Positions 47,740 to 58,799 of a stretch of DNA of 64,000 nt are shown piece after piece. The notes beneath the pieces were generated by a model. The model was not told the origin of the DNA. It did not search any database and saw nothing but the letters and a program-made list of their open reading frames with translations. This DNA comes from Hexactinellida sp. DTS-2022. Its lineage: Eukaryota; Porifera; Hexactinellida. The position numbers were made by a program, and so were the translations under genes. The number at the start of each line of letters is the position of its first letter. Position 1 is the first letter of the stretch. Where the stretch lies: NCBI GenBank assembly GCA_028753945.1, contig JAPNXP010000015.1:992001-1056000 (forward strand), written 5' to 3'.

Positions 47740-49183
47740 TGCAAAAATTCATTAATCTCATAAATGATATTAGATAGAAACAAACTTTCAATTTATCAAT
47801 TGGTCCTTATGCCAGGTACCACCTATACAAGTGGGTCATGACACCTTGATGTGATGATGACATCATCAAAAGAATGTGTTTTTACAATTTTGTTAATTAT
47901 ATATTTCGAATTGGTTGGTTGGTGTTGTTTGAACACCCAACACGCACATAAGTCATCACAAATTATATATATTGAAACATGAATATCTCTAAAATGTATT
48001 GAGCTAAAAGGAAACCTCCACCACTCTAAGGGTCGCTGCCTTCCATAACACCTTTGTGAAATAATTTAACGCCTTCATAGTGATGATGACATGTCGAAGA
48101 AAATCCATAATTGCAGCTGTGCCGACAGCATTTTCCTTGGAGACACTATCAATTACCCAACCAGTAGCCGCCAAAAGATAGTGCCATTAAAGTGAAATGC
48201 TTTGTCACAGCTGCAATTTTGGATTCTATTTATATTTTTGTTTTCTTCGTAGACGGCGGCCTGGCAAGAGCTTTATAGTTGATAGGTTGAAACTTGGCAT
48301 GCAGGTGCGATGGGACCGTTTAATTTGTACCTTGGGTTACGATTTTTTATTATCAAATTTTGGACAAATCTTTAACACCTTTCAAAATTTGTCTGGTTCA
48401 TAACTCAAAAAATGTTTGACTAAATCCCAAATTTTACTTACCATTGGATTCATCATAAAATTCTGCGTCTGATGGGATTAGAAATTTTTTAATAATGGTT
48501 TAATTTATTTGTTTCCTCACACTTCAATTTCAATAAACTGTTAAATGTCATTCTATTGTTTATAATTATATTGATTTAACTTGTTAAATCTTTCACTATT
48601 GTTTCAATTATTAACTTAACTTATAAATTCCAGCTGGCTTCTATTTACTTGTACTATTACTATACAATGGATTAAATTAAATTAAATAATATAAGGAATT
48701 TGTTCACTTAACTCAACTCACCGTGGATAAAATAATTACTAATAATTTAATTTATTATCAATACATAATGTATGAATGGCATTAAGCTCAAGATGGTTCA
48801 AGTTAGAAATATTCTTCAAATTCAACAATCGTTCTTTTGTCCCGTAATAACTTGTTAAATGAGTCTAAACAGCATGAGGCGTTCATTCCATGGCTAAAAT
48901 AATCCAAAATTGCAGCTGTGCCGACACACGTTCCTTTGGAAGCACTATATTTTGGTGTTTGGTTAATTGAATAGTGCCTCCAAAGGAAATTGCTATCTGT
49001 TCAACTGCAATTTTGGAATTTTTTCCCCATGTTTTCATCAACGCCTCAACTTGTGAAGACCCATTTATCAAGTTGTTACGAGACAAAGGAACAATTGGTA
49101 AATTTGAAGTTTTTTTCTATCATAAACCATCTTGAGTTTAATGACTTTAATTCATTATGTATAGATAATGAATTATGTAAATA

Positions 49184-49364
49184 CAGTCAACTCCGCTTAA
49201 TAGAGCCACCGGTTGATCAATTTCAAAGCTTAATCGGGTCAAAATTTCACAGAATAAATATGCCGGATTTACTTGGTATAAAAGATTTTCGGTGACAGAT
49301 TTCTCCGCTTAATCAGATCAAGGCGACCTGGTCCCGAGGTTAATCTACTAAGCGGAGTCTACCG
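49184..49364. mobile_element. pogo/Tigger-like MITE
   Basis: The ends CAGTCAACTCCGCTTAATAG and CTACTAAGCGGAGTCTACCG are inverted, with TA on each side. The right TA (49,365-49,366) is also the left TA of the next element. Confidence 0.8.
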
Positions 49365-49366
49365 TA

Positions 49367-49550
49367 CAGTGGAACTTCGTTAATACGAACACCAACGGAC
49401 GGTGAAAATTTGTTCGGTTTATCCGGAGTTCGTATTAACCGAAGTAATACCCATTCAATAACCATTGTAAAGACTTGATTTTGTGGATCTGTTTGTTCGT
49501 GTTATCCGGAAATTCGTATTAAATGTGTTCGTACTAACGAGGTTCTACTG
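49367..49550. mobile_element. pogo/Tigger-like MITE, second family
   Basis: The ends CAGTGGAACTTCGTTAATAC and CGTACTAACGAGGTTCTACTG (last 20 bases inverted to the first) have TA flanks. The internal GTTCGTATTAA and TTATCCGGA motifs repeat. Same end type as the element at 60,974. Confidence 0.85.
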
Positions 49551-50085
49551 TAGTTAATTATTTAGCTATGTTATCCATGGTGAGTTGAGTTAAGTCAACA
49601 GATTGCTTATTTAATTTCGTTTGCTTTAATCCATTGTATAGTAATATTACAATTAAATAGAAGCCAGCTCGAATTCACAAGTTAAATCAATATAATTATT
49701 ACAAGTTGAAACAATGGAAATTGATTTAACAGTTTATTGAATCTGAAGTATGAGAAAATAGAGGATATTGGGCCCCAATTATGGCACAAACCTAGGCCAA
49801 ATGGACATTTGTGATTTGCCAAAAGGTGTAGAATTTAATTCTCTATCAAAATATGTAAATTTTAGTAAGCTCACTATTAGTTAATTCATGATATGAGCCA
49901 TAATTAGTTTAAATAGGTTTTAAAATTCTTTGATCAAAAATCGTAACCCCAGATGCAAATTATACGGTCACATCGCACCTACATGCCAAGTTTCAGCTCT
50001 TAATCTCTAAAGGTGTGGCCAGGGCATCGTCTACGGAGAAGGAAATCTAAAATTAGACATGTGCCGACAGCATGATCCTTGGAGG

Positions 50086-52207
50086 CACTGTTTTGCCGGA
50101 AATCGCCCCCACCCTACAGATTTGGACCCCCCTTTTCTATAATACTGCAAAGTCGTATACTTGAATGTGTGAATACAGAATATGTCACAACCATTTAGTT
50201 ATTTCGTTTTAGTTTAAGATAAGTATAGGAATGTTTGTTTAATGCATATGTTATGTCGATTTTGTCAAATGTTGATTTTACAAAATTAACATGAATCAAT
50301 GGAACTAAAACTAGTGTTCGACTTTGTCTATATTACTCGGATAGGCCTTAGTTTTATTGCATTTTGTTAGAATTCGCTTCATCCAAGTATAAGTATACAA
50401 CTTGTATGAAGTGAATTTTACTAGAATTAAAAAATATACCAGGGTAATTTTGCAGAATGAACGAATAAAATATGTCGATTTTATAAAATCAACATTTTTT
50501 ATTAGTTGATTTTGTAAAATCGACATTCTGAAATGTCGATATTACAAAATCAACTACAGTCAACTCCCGTTATAACGAAGTGCTCGGGACCGTGCTTTCA
50601 TTTCGTAATAACCGGAGTTCGTTATAAGCGCAGTCGATCTTAAAAGAGTTCATTACAGGTATAATTTCGTTGTAACCGGAGTTTGCTATATACGGATTTC
50701 CTTATAACCGGAGTTCGTTGTAAGCAGAATTCGTTATAACCGGAGTAAAATCAATAGTTTAGAGGCTATATGGGATATAAACGACTTCGTTGTAAGCGGA
50801 ATTTCGTTATATTCATTTCGTTGTAACCGAAGTTTTAATAATATAATAAGATAGAAGGATTTCCGGACCATTGAACGACTTCGTTATAAGCAGGTACTTC
50901 GTTTTATCCGACTTGGTTATAACGGGAGTTGACTGTAATTAAAAATCTCGATTTTATAAAATCAACTATTTTACAAATTTAACTTAATTTTGTATGTTGA
51001 TTTTACAAAATCGACATTTTCGATGTTGATTTTGTAAATCGACTATTTGACAAAATCGACATGACACATGACATACATAACATGACTAATAATAGTTAAC
51101 TAATAACAAGTATAAGATTTTAATTAACTAACAGTTTACACGCAGATAAGATATATAATCAGTATGGGTACAAACATATACGATACAATTGATTCTTCCG
51201 ACAAAGCTAGAGTTAGTATTTGGAGAACTTGCATTAGCTTGGGCTGTTCTATACCATCATATTTTAACATTTATCATTCAACAATGTATATTTTTGGAAT
51301 TATGAGCCCTTCAGTCTCGGTCGCTTCGCGACGGTTCGGCACTTCACCCCTCAACTGACACCTTTTATGCCATGAACTCAATTATTTATTTGTATAAATC
51401 TGCTTGGCGTATTAATATATTATTAAATTCCACACAAAGTCATCTTTGTGGCCTTAGATCATTCGTATCCGCGGCGCCTAAAATTATGGACCATTTCAAA
51501 TAATAAAATAGTAATTGAAACCTGTGGCTGGTAATTATACGTAATTAATTAATTCAGTAAATTGTATTGCAAAGTAATTTCCTAACCCTGATTTAGGAAA
51601 CAAAAATTTAGGAAACATGCAATGCAATATATTTATAATGTTGCAAGATTTTGTGTCCACTGAATCAAAATTGTAAGAGCTGAAATAAAATTACTTCCTA
51701 CATCACTTTAGGATCCAATAATCGGTATACATGTGTCTCATTTTATGTTGTTTTGTCATCTAAAATTGTGGGCGAATCGGATAAAAACTGAAAGAGTTAT
51801 TCCCAAATATGTGCTTTTATGACGTCATAATCCCGTTATTTCGTTTAGAAAACCAATAGATCGTTGTCAGCGTGTAAATCACCCTTGCATGCAAATTTTC
51901 ATATCTCTAGACTCTAGAGTATATGCTATTTCCTATTAATTCTGGACAAACACACAAACAAAGGATCAATATAGAGATAGATAGATAGATAGTAGATAGA
52001 TAGATAGATAGATATGTCATTCAACTTTGTTAACGTTACAATGTTGCGCAATGTATGTTTGGTTTGGTGCAATTTAGTTGCAACAAGTAAATTAATTTGC
52101 AGTATTATAGAAAAGGGGGAGTCCATTTCTGTAAAGCAAAATGATATTTTACAGATTTAGACCCCCGGGCCAAATCTGTAGGGGGGGGGGGCAATTCCGG
52201 CAAAACA
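50086..52207. mobile_element. 2.1-kb TIR element inserted in a dispersed hairpin
   Basis: The ends GTTTTGCCGGAAATCGCCCC and GGGGCAATTCCGGCAAAAC are inverted and extend about 65-110 bp (CCTACAGATTTGG; CCCTTTTCTATAATACTGCAAA). The flanks GGAGGCACT and GCACTATCTTTTGG share GCACT and rejoin to a normal hairpin. The interior has repeated GATTTTGTAAAATC palindromes (50,465-50,550; 50,945-51,060), a nested pogo-like MITE, an ATAG tract (51,965-52,015) and no transposase. Confidence 0.8.
50557..50935. mobile_element. pogo-like MITE (CAGTCAACTCCCGTTATAAC family)
   Basis: The ends CAGTCAACTCCCGTTATAAC and GTTATAACGGGAGTTGACTG are perfect inverted repeats with TA flanks. Internal words TTCGTTATAA and CCGGAGTTCG repeat. 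An inverted sister copy is at 59,536-59,858. Confidence 0.9.
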
Positions 52208-52690
52208 GCACTATCTTTTGGTGGTTGGTGGGTTGATAGTGAGTCCAAAAGAACATGTTGTCGACACAGGTGTAATTTTAGATTTTTCTGTAATGTCGTC
52301 ATCACTATATTGGTCCTAAACCATTTCAGAAATGTGTTTCGAAAGGCAAAGACCCTTAGAGTGGTGTAAGTTTCCTTTTAGCTCACTTCATTTCATAGAT
52401 ATTCAAGTTTCAGTAGAATATAGTGGGTGATGAGTCAGTATTTTGTATGTGCGTGTTGGGTGCTCACCCAACACCAACCAACTTATTCGAAATATATAAT
52501 TCACAAAATTGTAAAAACACATATTTTTAACCATGTCATCACCACCTCAAGGTGTCAAACCAAATTTGTAGAGATGCTAAGTGGCATAAAGATCAATTGA
52601 TAAATTGAAGTTTGTTTCTATCTTGTATCGTCTCTAAGATTAAGCTATTTAGCAAATTAGTATAAATAATTTAACACCAATTTCAATGTC
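52208..52690 (-). repeat. Hairpin half and minus-strand unit tail
   Basis: It continues the cluster broken by the 2.1-kb element: ACTATCTTTTGGTGGTTGG, then the inverted tail with GACCCTTAGAGTGG and GGGTGATGAGTCAG. Confidence 0.8.
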
Positions 52691-53889
52691 AACTTAAAAT
52701 AAATCAAAAAAATTTTATAATGAGTACTTTTATTACTTTCTAATTGGGCACAAGAAATACAAGGATTTAAGTAATGGGAGAAGGTTCAGAATTAGGTTTT
52801 CTGGCGTTTGTTGGATTTAAATGCGGAAACCTGATCTTTACGGCGGGTTTCACTGATCTGCTTCCTTAAATTGTTAAAATAGATATTTGAAAGGATATTG
52901 TTCACCTATTCTCTTGATTTAATCGAGTGTTCAGTACAAGCATACGATGTTTGCTATGGGCTATTGACAACATGCCAAATGGATACCGGAAAGAATAAAG
53001 TACTCATTTTCTAATTTTTAGTGTGCTTCTTCTAGTAAAAAACGTTATAGTAGGGTCCTACTATAGTTTATACTATAAGTGCACATTATTGAATTTACCT
53101 CTGTCGGACTTCCGGCCGGCCGTACGCGATGGCCTGAATAAACCATTTGTGATAAGAGATTTAGAATTTGGACAGAGATATAGAATTTCCTGGAGATGAT
53201 CACCTTGAAGCCCGATTTTTCAATTTCGCTTTTGTTCGTCAGTTATATCGAAATAGGTATTCTGGTCCAGTGACTCTTTAATAATTCGAATTATCAATTG
53301 AAATTATAGAGGTTGTATTATCCTAAGGATGTTCTTTCTATTTATCAATTAAAATTAATAGGTCGCTAACCAACTCTAGGTTTTATTAACGATTATTTAC
53401 ATAAATCAGCCATCTTCTCCATATTGTAATTACTCTATAGTATACTATAGAACATATTACAAAAGCCTACTATCTGCTAGCTAATGTTATTGATTGGTTT
53501 GTAAGTGAATATGTGTTTCATACAAGTGTAATCAAAACACTTGGAAGTTGGAACACTTTACAAGTTGATGATGATGTCAATTCTATTATTCAAATTAGAA
53601 ACGTAAATACTACACGTATTCTTAATTTATATTGTAATAATTAATCTTTAACTAATTTTAACATTTGTTTTAATAGTATAGAGTAATAATTACCATATAT
53701 GGGTATGTATATTTGATTACGTCATTGTGATTAAATCCGATGTGAAATCATTCTCAAAAGTATTTTAGATGTTTCTAGCGTATTTGAAAACCTATGTTTA
53801 GTTTATTCCATGACAATAGGTAATTCACTGGCCTGGAAATGAAATGTGCGATACTTGACTTATCTATCCGTATAATTAGTATGCCATGC
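52691..53889. other. Spacer, no gene recognised
   Basis: A/T-rich sequence without terminal repeats or a credible reading frame. A G/C-rich spot (CGGACTTCCGGCCGGCCG) sits at about 53,105. Confidence 0.3.
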
Positions 53890-54170
53890 GTCAGTATATA
53901 AATAGTGCAAGAGTAATTTTTTATGCGTATTCTCCCATCTGACGCAGAATTTTATGGTGAATCCAATGGTAAAATATAAATTTCGGGTTTAGTATAACAT
54001 TTTTTGAGTTATGGACCAGACAAATTTTCAAAGGTGTCAAAGTGGTATTAAAAAAATGGTCTATCAAAAATTTGGCTCGAGATGCACATCTGTAACATAT
54101 GGGACAGCAATGCTAAAAATTTGAGCTCCGGGGCAATCTAACTCTGGCCTGTAGAGCGGATACGGTCTAA
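53890..54170 (-). repeat. Minus-strand unit head fragment
   Basis: Includes TCTGACGCAGAATTTTATGG and a GTCCATAACTC-type word inverted (TTATGGACCAGACAAATTTT), ending at a GGATACGG head. It mixes type 1 and type 2 words. Confidence 0.75.
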
Positions 54171-54605
54171 AACAAAAACCCAAGGCAGTGATTTCAATAC
54201 TGGGCCACTATACTAAAGTATAGTCGGCACAGTAAAAACTAACAAACCAAGGCAGTAAATTAGAACTGGGCCACTATACTATAGTATAGTCGGCACAGTA
54301 TTTATAACTAACCAAAGCAGTAAGATTAGAACTGGGCCACTATAGTATAGTATAGAATAGTCGGCACAGTAATAACTAACCAAGGCCACGCCAAGGCAGT
54401 AAGATTAGAACTGGGCCACTATACTATAGTATAGTCGGCACAGTAATAACAAACCAAGGCAGTAACATTAGAACTGGGCCACTATACTATAGTATAGTCG
54501 GCACAGTAATAATATACCAAGCCAGTCATTTCAATACTGTCCACTATACTATACTATAGTCGGCACATTCATAATATGCCAAGGCAGTCATTTCTATACT
54601 GAGCC
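54171..54605 (-). repeat. Minus-strand block of ~60-bp palindromic units
   Basis: Seven to eight copies of ACTGGGCCACTATACTATAG and AGTCGGCACAGT, inverted relative to 12,096-13,043. Several cores are mutated (TATAGTATAGTATAGAATAG near 54,340), so this block is more decayed. Confidence 0.92.
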
Positions 54606-54612
54606 ACAATAC

Positions 54613-54835
54613 CAGGGGTCCCCAACATACGGCCCGCGTAAAATTTAATCCGGTTAATATCTTTGATCATTTTATGAGTCTGTCATGATTTTAGATATGT
54701 CTCTTAACCTTTTATGTTCCATTTCCGCTTGGGTAACCAAACCTATCTCTCCCTTATATATCTGAAATTTAGTAATTGGCCTTTATGGACCACCAAATAT
54801 TTGAGGAAACCAATGTGGCCCGCAGTAAATTGAGA
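54613..54835. mobile_element. Truncated copy of the 39,672 hAT MITE, inverted
   Basis: It starts CAGGGGTCCCCAACATACGG and shares, inverted, the words GGTTTCCTCAAATATTT and GGTCCATAAAGGCCAATT-like with 39,672-39,911. The far end is decayed. Confidence 0.8.
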
Positions 54836-55540
54836 GTCGGCTCAGTTATAATAGAGTATGATTTAACAAGCTATATCAATATATTTATTATAAATTGAAA
54901 CAATAGAATTAGGTTCAATATAATTATTACAAGTTCAAACAATAGAATTAAGTATAACACTTCAATTTATTCTGAAGTGTGAGGAAATAGAGGAGGTGGC
55001 ACCCCAATTATGGCATAACCTAGGCTAAATTGAACATTTGTGATTGCCAAAAGGTTTAGAATTCAATTATTTATCCAATATGTAATTTGATTAAGATTGC
55101 TATTAATTATTTTATGCTATGGGCCATAATTATATTAAATAGGGTAAAATTATTTGATCAAAGATCGTAACCCCAGGTGCAAATTAGACGGTCACTTCGC
55201 ACCTACATACCAAGTATTAGCTCTTATAAAGGTTTGGGCAGGGTACCGGCTACGGAGAAATACCAAATTGCAGCTGTGCCGAGAGATGTTCCTTGGAGGC
55301 ACTATCCTTCGGTGGTTGGTTAATTGATAGTGCCTCCAAAGGTAAATGCTGTCTTCACAACTACAATTTTGGATTTTCTTCGCCATGTTTTGAACCCCTC
55401 AAGGTGTTTAGACACATTTTCAAGTTGAAACTAGACAAAGGAACAATTGATGAATTTGAAGTTTATTTCTATTGTAGGGGATCATCAAAATATGTTCGTA
55501 TTTTCCAAAATTCCATATTAACCGGAGTCATTTGAATGTA
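54836..55540 (-). repeat. Minus-strand type 1 unit with hairpin 55,262-55,378
   Basis: The inverted type 1 body ends CCGGCTACGGAGAAA. Then follow the hairpin (loop CTTCGGTGGTTGGTTAATTGA) and the start of another inverted tail (CATGTTTTGAACCCCTCAAGG). Confidence 0.82.
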
Positions 55541-55957
55541 TTAATTTGCTAGCGGAACTAAACTTTGTTCTCCTTGAGCGAGATTTTGCCTTATTAGTGT
55601 TGGTATAAATAGTTATCGAAGTACTGAGTGGAAGTTTACCTGGAGCTAAGTATACAAGAAGTAGTGAACCAAACGAACAACTATTTACATTAGGTTGATA
55701 GAGTATGAGTTGTAAAAAGAAAGATGTATTCAGCAAGCAATTTTCCAATAGCAATATTAGCAAAGTCGAAATCAAAGTGTAGTGGGTTGGCAATGAGAGT
55801 GAAAGGAGGGGCTTAGTTTCATAAGTTATGAAAATCCTGGCTATATTTCGAGGAATTTATTGGAGAGTAGAAATTATCAGAGTTCCGAGGCTCCAAAATT
55901 ACTCAGGGGGATTCTAAGCCCTCAAGAAAATGAGGGGATGCAAATTAATCTTTTTCA
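55541..55957. other. Spacer, no gene recognised
   Basis: No similarity or terminal repeats found. Confidence 0.3.
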
Positions 55958-57770
55958 ATTAAGGTACAACTAGACCCCACTTAGTCAAAGTTGCTCATTT
56001 CAATTGGGGTCCAACTAGACCCCACTTAGTCAAAGTCGCTCTTTTCAATTGGGGTCCAACTAGACCCCACTTAGTAAAAGTTGCTCTTTTTAATGGGGTG
56101 CAACTGGACCCCACTAAGTCCAAGTCGCGCATTTCAAATGGGGTCCAACTGGACCCCACTTAGACAAAGTCGCTCTTTTCAAATGGGGTCCAACTAGACC
56201 CCACTTAGTCAAGTTGCTCTTTTTAATGGGGTCCAACCGGACCCCACTAAGTCCAAGTCGCGCATTTCAAATGGGGTCCAACTGGACCCCACTTAGTCAA
56301 AGTTGCTCTTTTTAATGGGGTCCAACCGGACCCCACTAAGTCCAAGTCGCGCATTTCAAATGGGGTCCAACTGGACCCCACTTAGTCAAAGTCGCTCTTT
56401 TCAAATGGGGTCCAACTAGACCCCACTTAGTCAAACTTGCTCTTTTTAATGGGGTCCAACCGGACCCCACTTAGTCAAAGTCGCTCTTTTCAAATGGGGT
56501 CCAACTAGACCCCACTTAGTCAAACTTGCTCTTTTTAATGGGGTCCAACCGGACCCCACTTAGTCAAAGTCGCTCTTTTCAAATGGGGTCCAACTAGACC
56601 CCACTTAGTCAAACTTGCTCTTTTTAATGGGGTCCAACCGGACCCCACTTAGTCCAAGTCGCGCATTTCAAATGGGGTCCAACTGGACCCCACTTAGTCA
56701 AAGTCGCTCTTTTCAAATGGGGTCCAACTTGACCCCACTAAGTCAAAGTTGCTCTTTTTAATGGGGTCCAACCGGACCCCACTTAGTCCAAGTCGCGCAT
56801 TTCAAATGGGGTCCAACTGGACCCCACTTAGTCAAAGTCGCTCTTTTCAAATGGGGTCCAACTTGACCCCACTAAGTCAAAGTTGCTCTTTTTAATGGGG
56901 TCCAACTGGACCCCACTTAGTCCAAGTCGCGCATTTCAAATGGGGTCCAACTAGACCCCACTAAGTCAAAGTTGCTCTTTTTAATGGGGTCCAACCGGAC
57001 CCCACTTAGTCCAAGTCGCGCATTTCAAATGGGGTCCAACTGGACCCCACTTAGTCAAAGTCGCTCTTTTCAAATGGGGTCCAACTTGACCCCACTAAGT
57101 CAAAGTTGCTCTTTTTAATGGGGTCCAACTGGACCCCACTTAGTCCAAGTCGCGCATTTCAAATGGGGTCCAACTTGACCCCACTAAGTCAAAGTTGCTC
57201 TTTTTAATGGGGTCCAATTGGACCCCACTTAGTCCAAGTCGCGCATTTCAAATGGGGTCCAACTAGACCCCACTAAGTCAAAGTTGCTCTTTTCAATGGG
57301 GTCCAACTGGACCCCACTTAGTCCAAGTCGCGCATTTCAAATGGGGTCCAACTAGACCCCACTAAGTCAAAGTTGCTCTTTTTAATGGGGTCCAACCGGA
57401 CCCCACTTAGTCCAAGTCGCGCATTTCAAATGGGGTCCAACTGGACCCCACTTAGTCAAAGTCGCTCTTTTCAAATGGGGTCCAACTTGACCCCACTAAG
57501 TCAAAGTTGCTCTTTTTAATGGGGTCCAACTGGACCCCACTTAGTCCAAGTCGCGCATTTCAAATGGGGTCCAACTTGACCCCACTAAGTCAAAGTTGCT
57601 CTTTTTAATGGGGTCCAATTGGACCCCACTTAGTCCAAGTCGCGCATTTCAAATGGGGTCCAACTAGACCCCACTAAGTCAAAGTTGCTCTTTTCAATGG
57701 GGTCCAACTGGACCCCACTTAGTCCAAGTCGCGCATTTCAATTGGGGTCCAATTGGACCCCACAAGGGCA
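55958..57770 (+). repeat. 44/45-bp minisatellite, about 40 units, with higher-order structure
   Basis: Units start GGGGTCCAACTGGACCCCAC (inverted repeat GGGGTCCA/TGGACCCC) and alternate between a 45-bp form with AGTCCAAGTCGCGCATTTCA and a 44-bp form with AGTCAAAGTTGCTCTTTTTA. A block of nine units (401 bp, 56,942-57,342) is repeated almost exactly at 57,343-57,743. It shares GACCCCACT..GTC.AAGTCGC and the GGGGTC/GACCCC hairpin with the array at 4405-5595. Confidence 0.96.
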
Positions 57771-58031
57771 ACAAAGGAGATTTCATTTGCTAGATACTTT
57801 TTGGGGTTAAATTAGTAACCTACGTAGTATTCATCATCTAATTTCCGGGGACCCACAAAAAGAGTATTGTATTGGGGCAAAGGTTAAAAGAGAACATTTC
57901 CTTGGGTCAGCCCCCTAAAAATCCATATGTGGAACACTGATCAAGTGCTCATACGTAATTCACACGTATGAGCACTTTCAACACCAGGAGGTATGCATTC
58001 AATATACTAATGTTGCAGTGCAAACGCAAGA
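57771..58031. other. Spacer, no gene recognised
   Basis: Contains an ATACGTAATTC..CACGTATGAGCACTT inverted word pair near 57,950-57,975; nothing else identified. Confidence 0.3.
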
Positions 58032-58055
58032 TTGGTGTACACGCGTGTACACCAA
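58032..58055. repeat. Perfect 24-bp palindrome
   Basis: TTGGTGTACACG and its exact reverse complement abut. The flanks repeat the theme (GCAAACGCAAGATTGG at 58,020; TGTAAACGCGAGATTGG near 58,084). It could be a binding site or the remnant of a small inverted element. Confidence 0.85.
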
Positions 58056-58254
58056 CTTGTCTGGTGCACACGCGTTTACACAGTGTAAACGCGAGATTGG
58101 GGATTTATTATACTTGTGGTTCATTTATTTTAAATTACTAACGTGGTATTTGTTGACCATGCTAGGCAGGATTGTTATGGGAATGGGAATCAATTTATTC
58201 CCTGTGGGATTCTATGTGGGAGTATATACTATTTATTATACGCAGGGGGTGGTG

Positions 58255-58475
58255 AATCTTCTGTTAACAGCCATTTTGGCTGTTTGCTGTTAACAGCTAA
58301 CTATTTGCTGTTAACAGCTAAGAATTCGTCCCCAATTGGCATTAAACCTTAACTGCATTTAAGTCGCCTTTAAGCTGTTAATTAACGCCAATTTCAGCTG
58401 TTAACAGCCAATGTGAACTGTTAACAGCCAATTCTAGCAGAATCTAGCTGCTAACAGCCAATTCAAGCTGTTCAA
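58255..58475. repeat. Cluster of GCTGTTAACAGC palindromes, part 1
   Basis: About nine copies of CTGTTAACAG, many within AGCTGTTAACAGC, are spaced at 10-40 bp. Spacers are unrelated. Confidence 0.88.
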
Positions 58476-58602
58476 ATTCAATAATTGTATCAGTAAAAAT
58501 AAGGAAAAGGGACAAGCAAAGAAAAGTTATACTCAAAAATGTTTAAATTCGAATTGTATATCGTATTTACATAACAGTGAAATTTGAAACTAAATGATTA
58601 TA

Positions 58603-58768
58603 CAGTGGAGCCTCCCATAACGGACACTCCAAATAGCGGACAACCTCTAAATAACGGACAACCCTCGTAGCACGGATTTATTTATTTATGTGTCTAATAG
58701 AAAAGCAACCTCTATATAACGGACAACGGTTCCGGTCCCAAGGTGTCCTTTGTTCAGCGGCTCTACTG
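58603..58768. mobile_element. pogo/Tigger-like MITE
   Basis: The ends CAGTGGAGCCTCCCATAACG and GTTCAGCGGCTCTACTG are inverted, with TA flanks (58,601-58,602, 58,769-58,770). Internal ATAACGGACAAC words repeat. It splits the GTTAACAGC cluster. Confidence 0.87.
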
Positions 58769-58799
58769 TATAATAATATTTAAATTATTGCATTGGTCA

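Larger units (their letters stand above)
47740..50085. repeat. Third cluster of 1.2-kb units, head-to-head around a hairpin
   Basis: Plus-strand tail (47,740-48,095), hairpin (48,100-48,222), plus type 1 unit (48,235-48,900), hairpin (48,905-49,020), then minus-strand type 1 tail and body (49,030-50,035). Half a hairpin (50,045-50,085) continues at 52,208. The sequence is therefore roughly mirror-symmetric about 48,960. Two pogo-like MITEs interrupt it at 49,184-49,550. Confidence 0.85.

Noticed and set aside
51926-52126. Possible small membrane protein (YLSIYYLSIYLYI)
   Set aside because: It is the translation of an ATAG microsatellite.
13705-55386. Short frames with QHVPLEAL or ACSFGGTI words near every hairpin
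   Set aside because: They are translations of the ~117-bp hairpin arms.
58018-58352. Two frames of 69 and 91 codons with hydrophobic segments
   Set aside because: They overlap in different frames, run through palindromes and the GTTAACAGC cluster, and match nothing.
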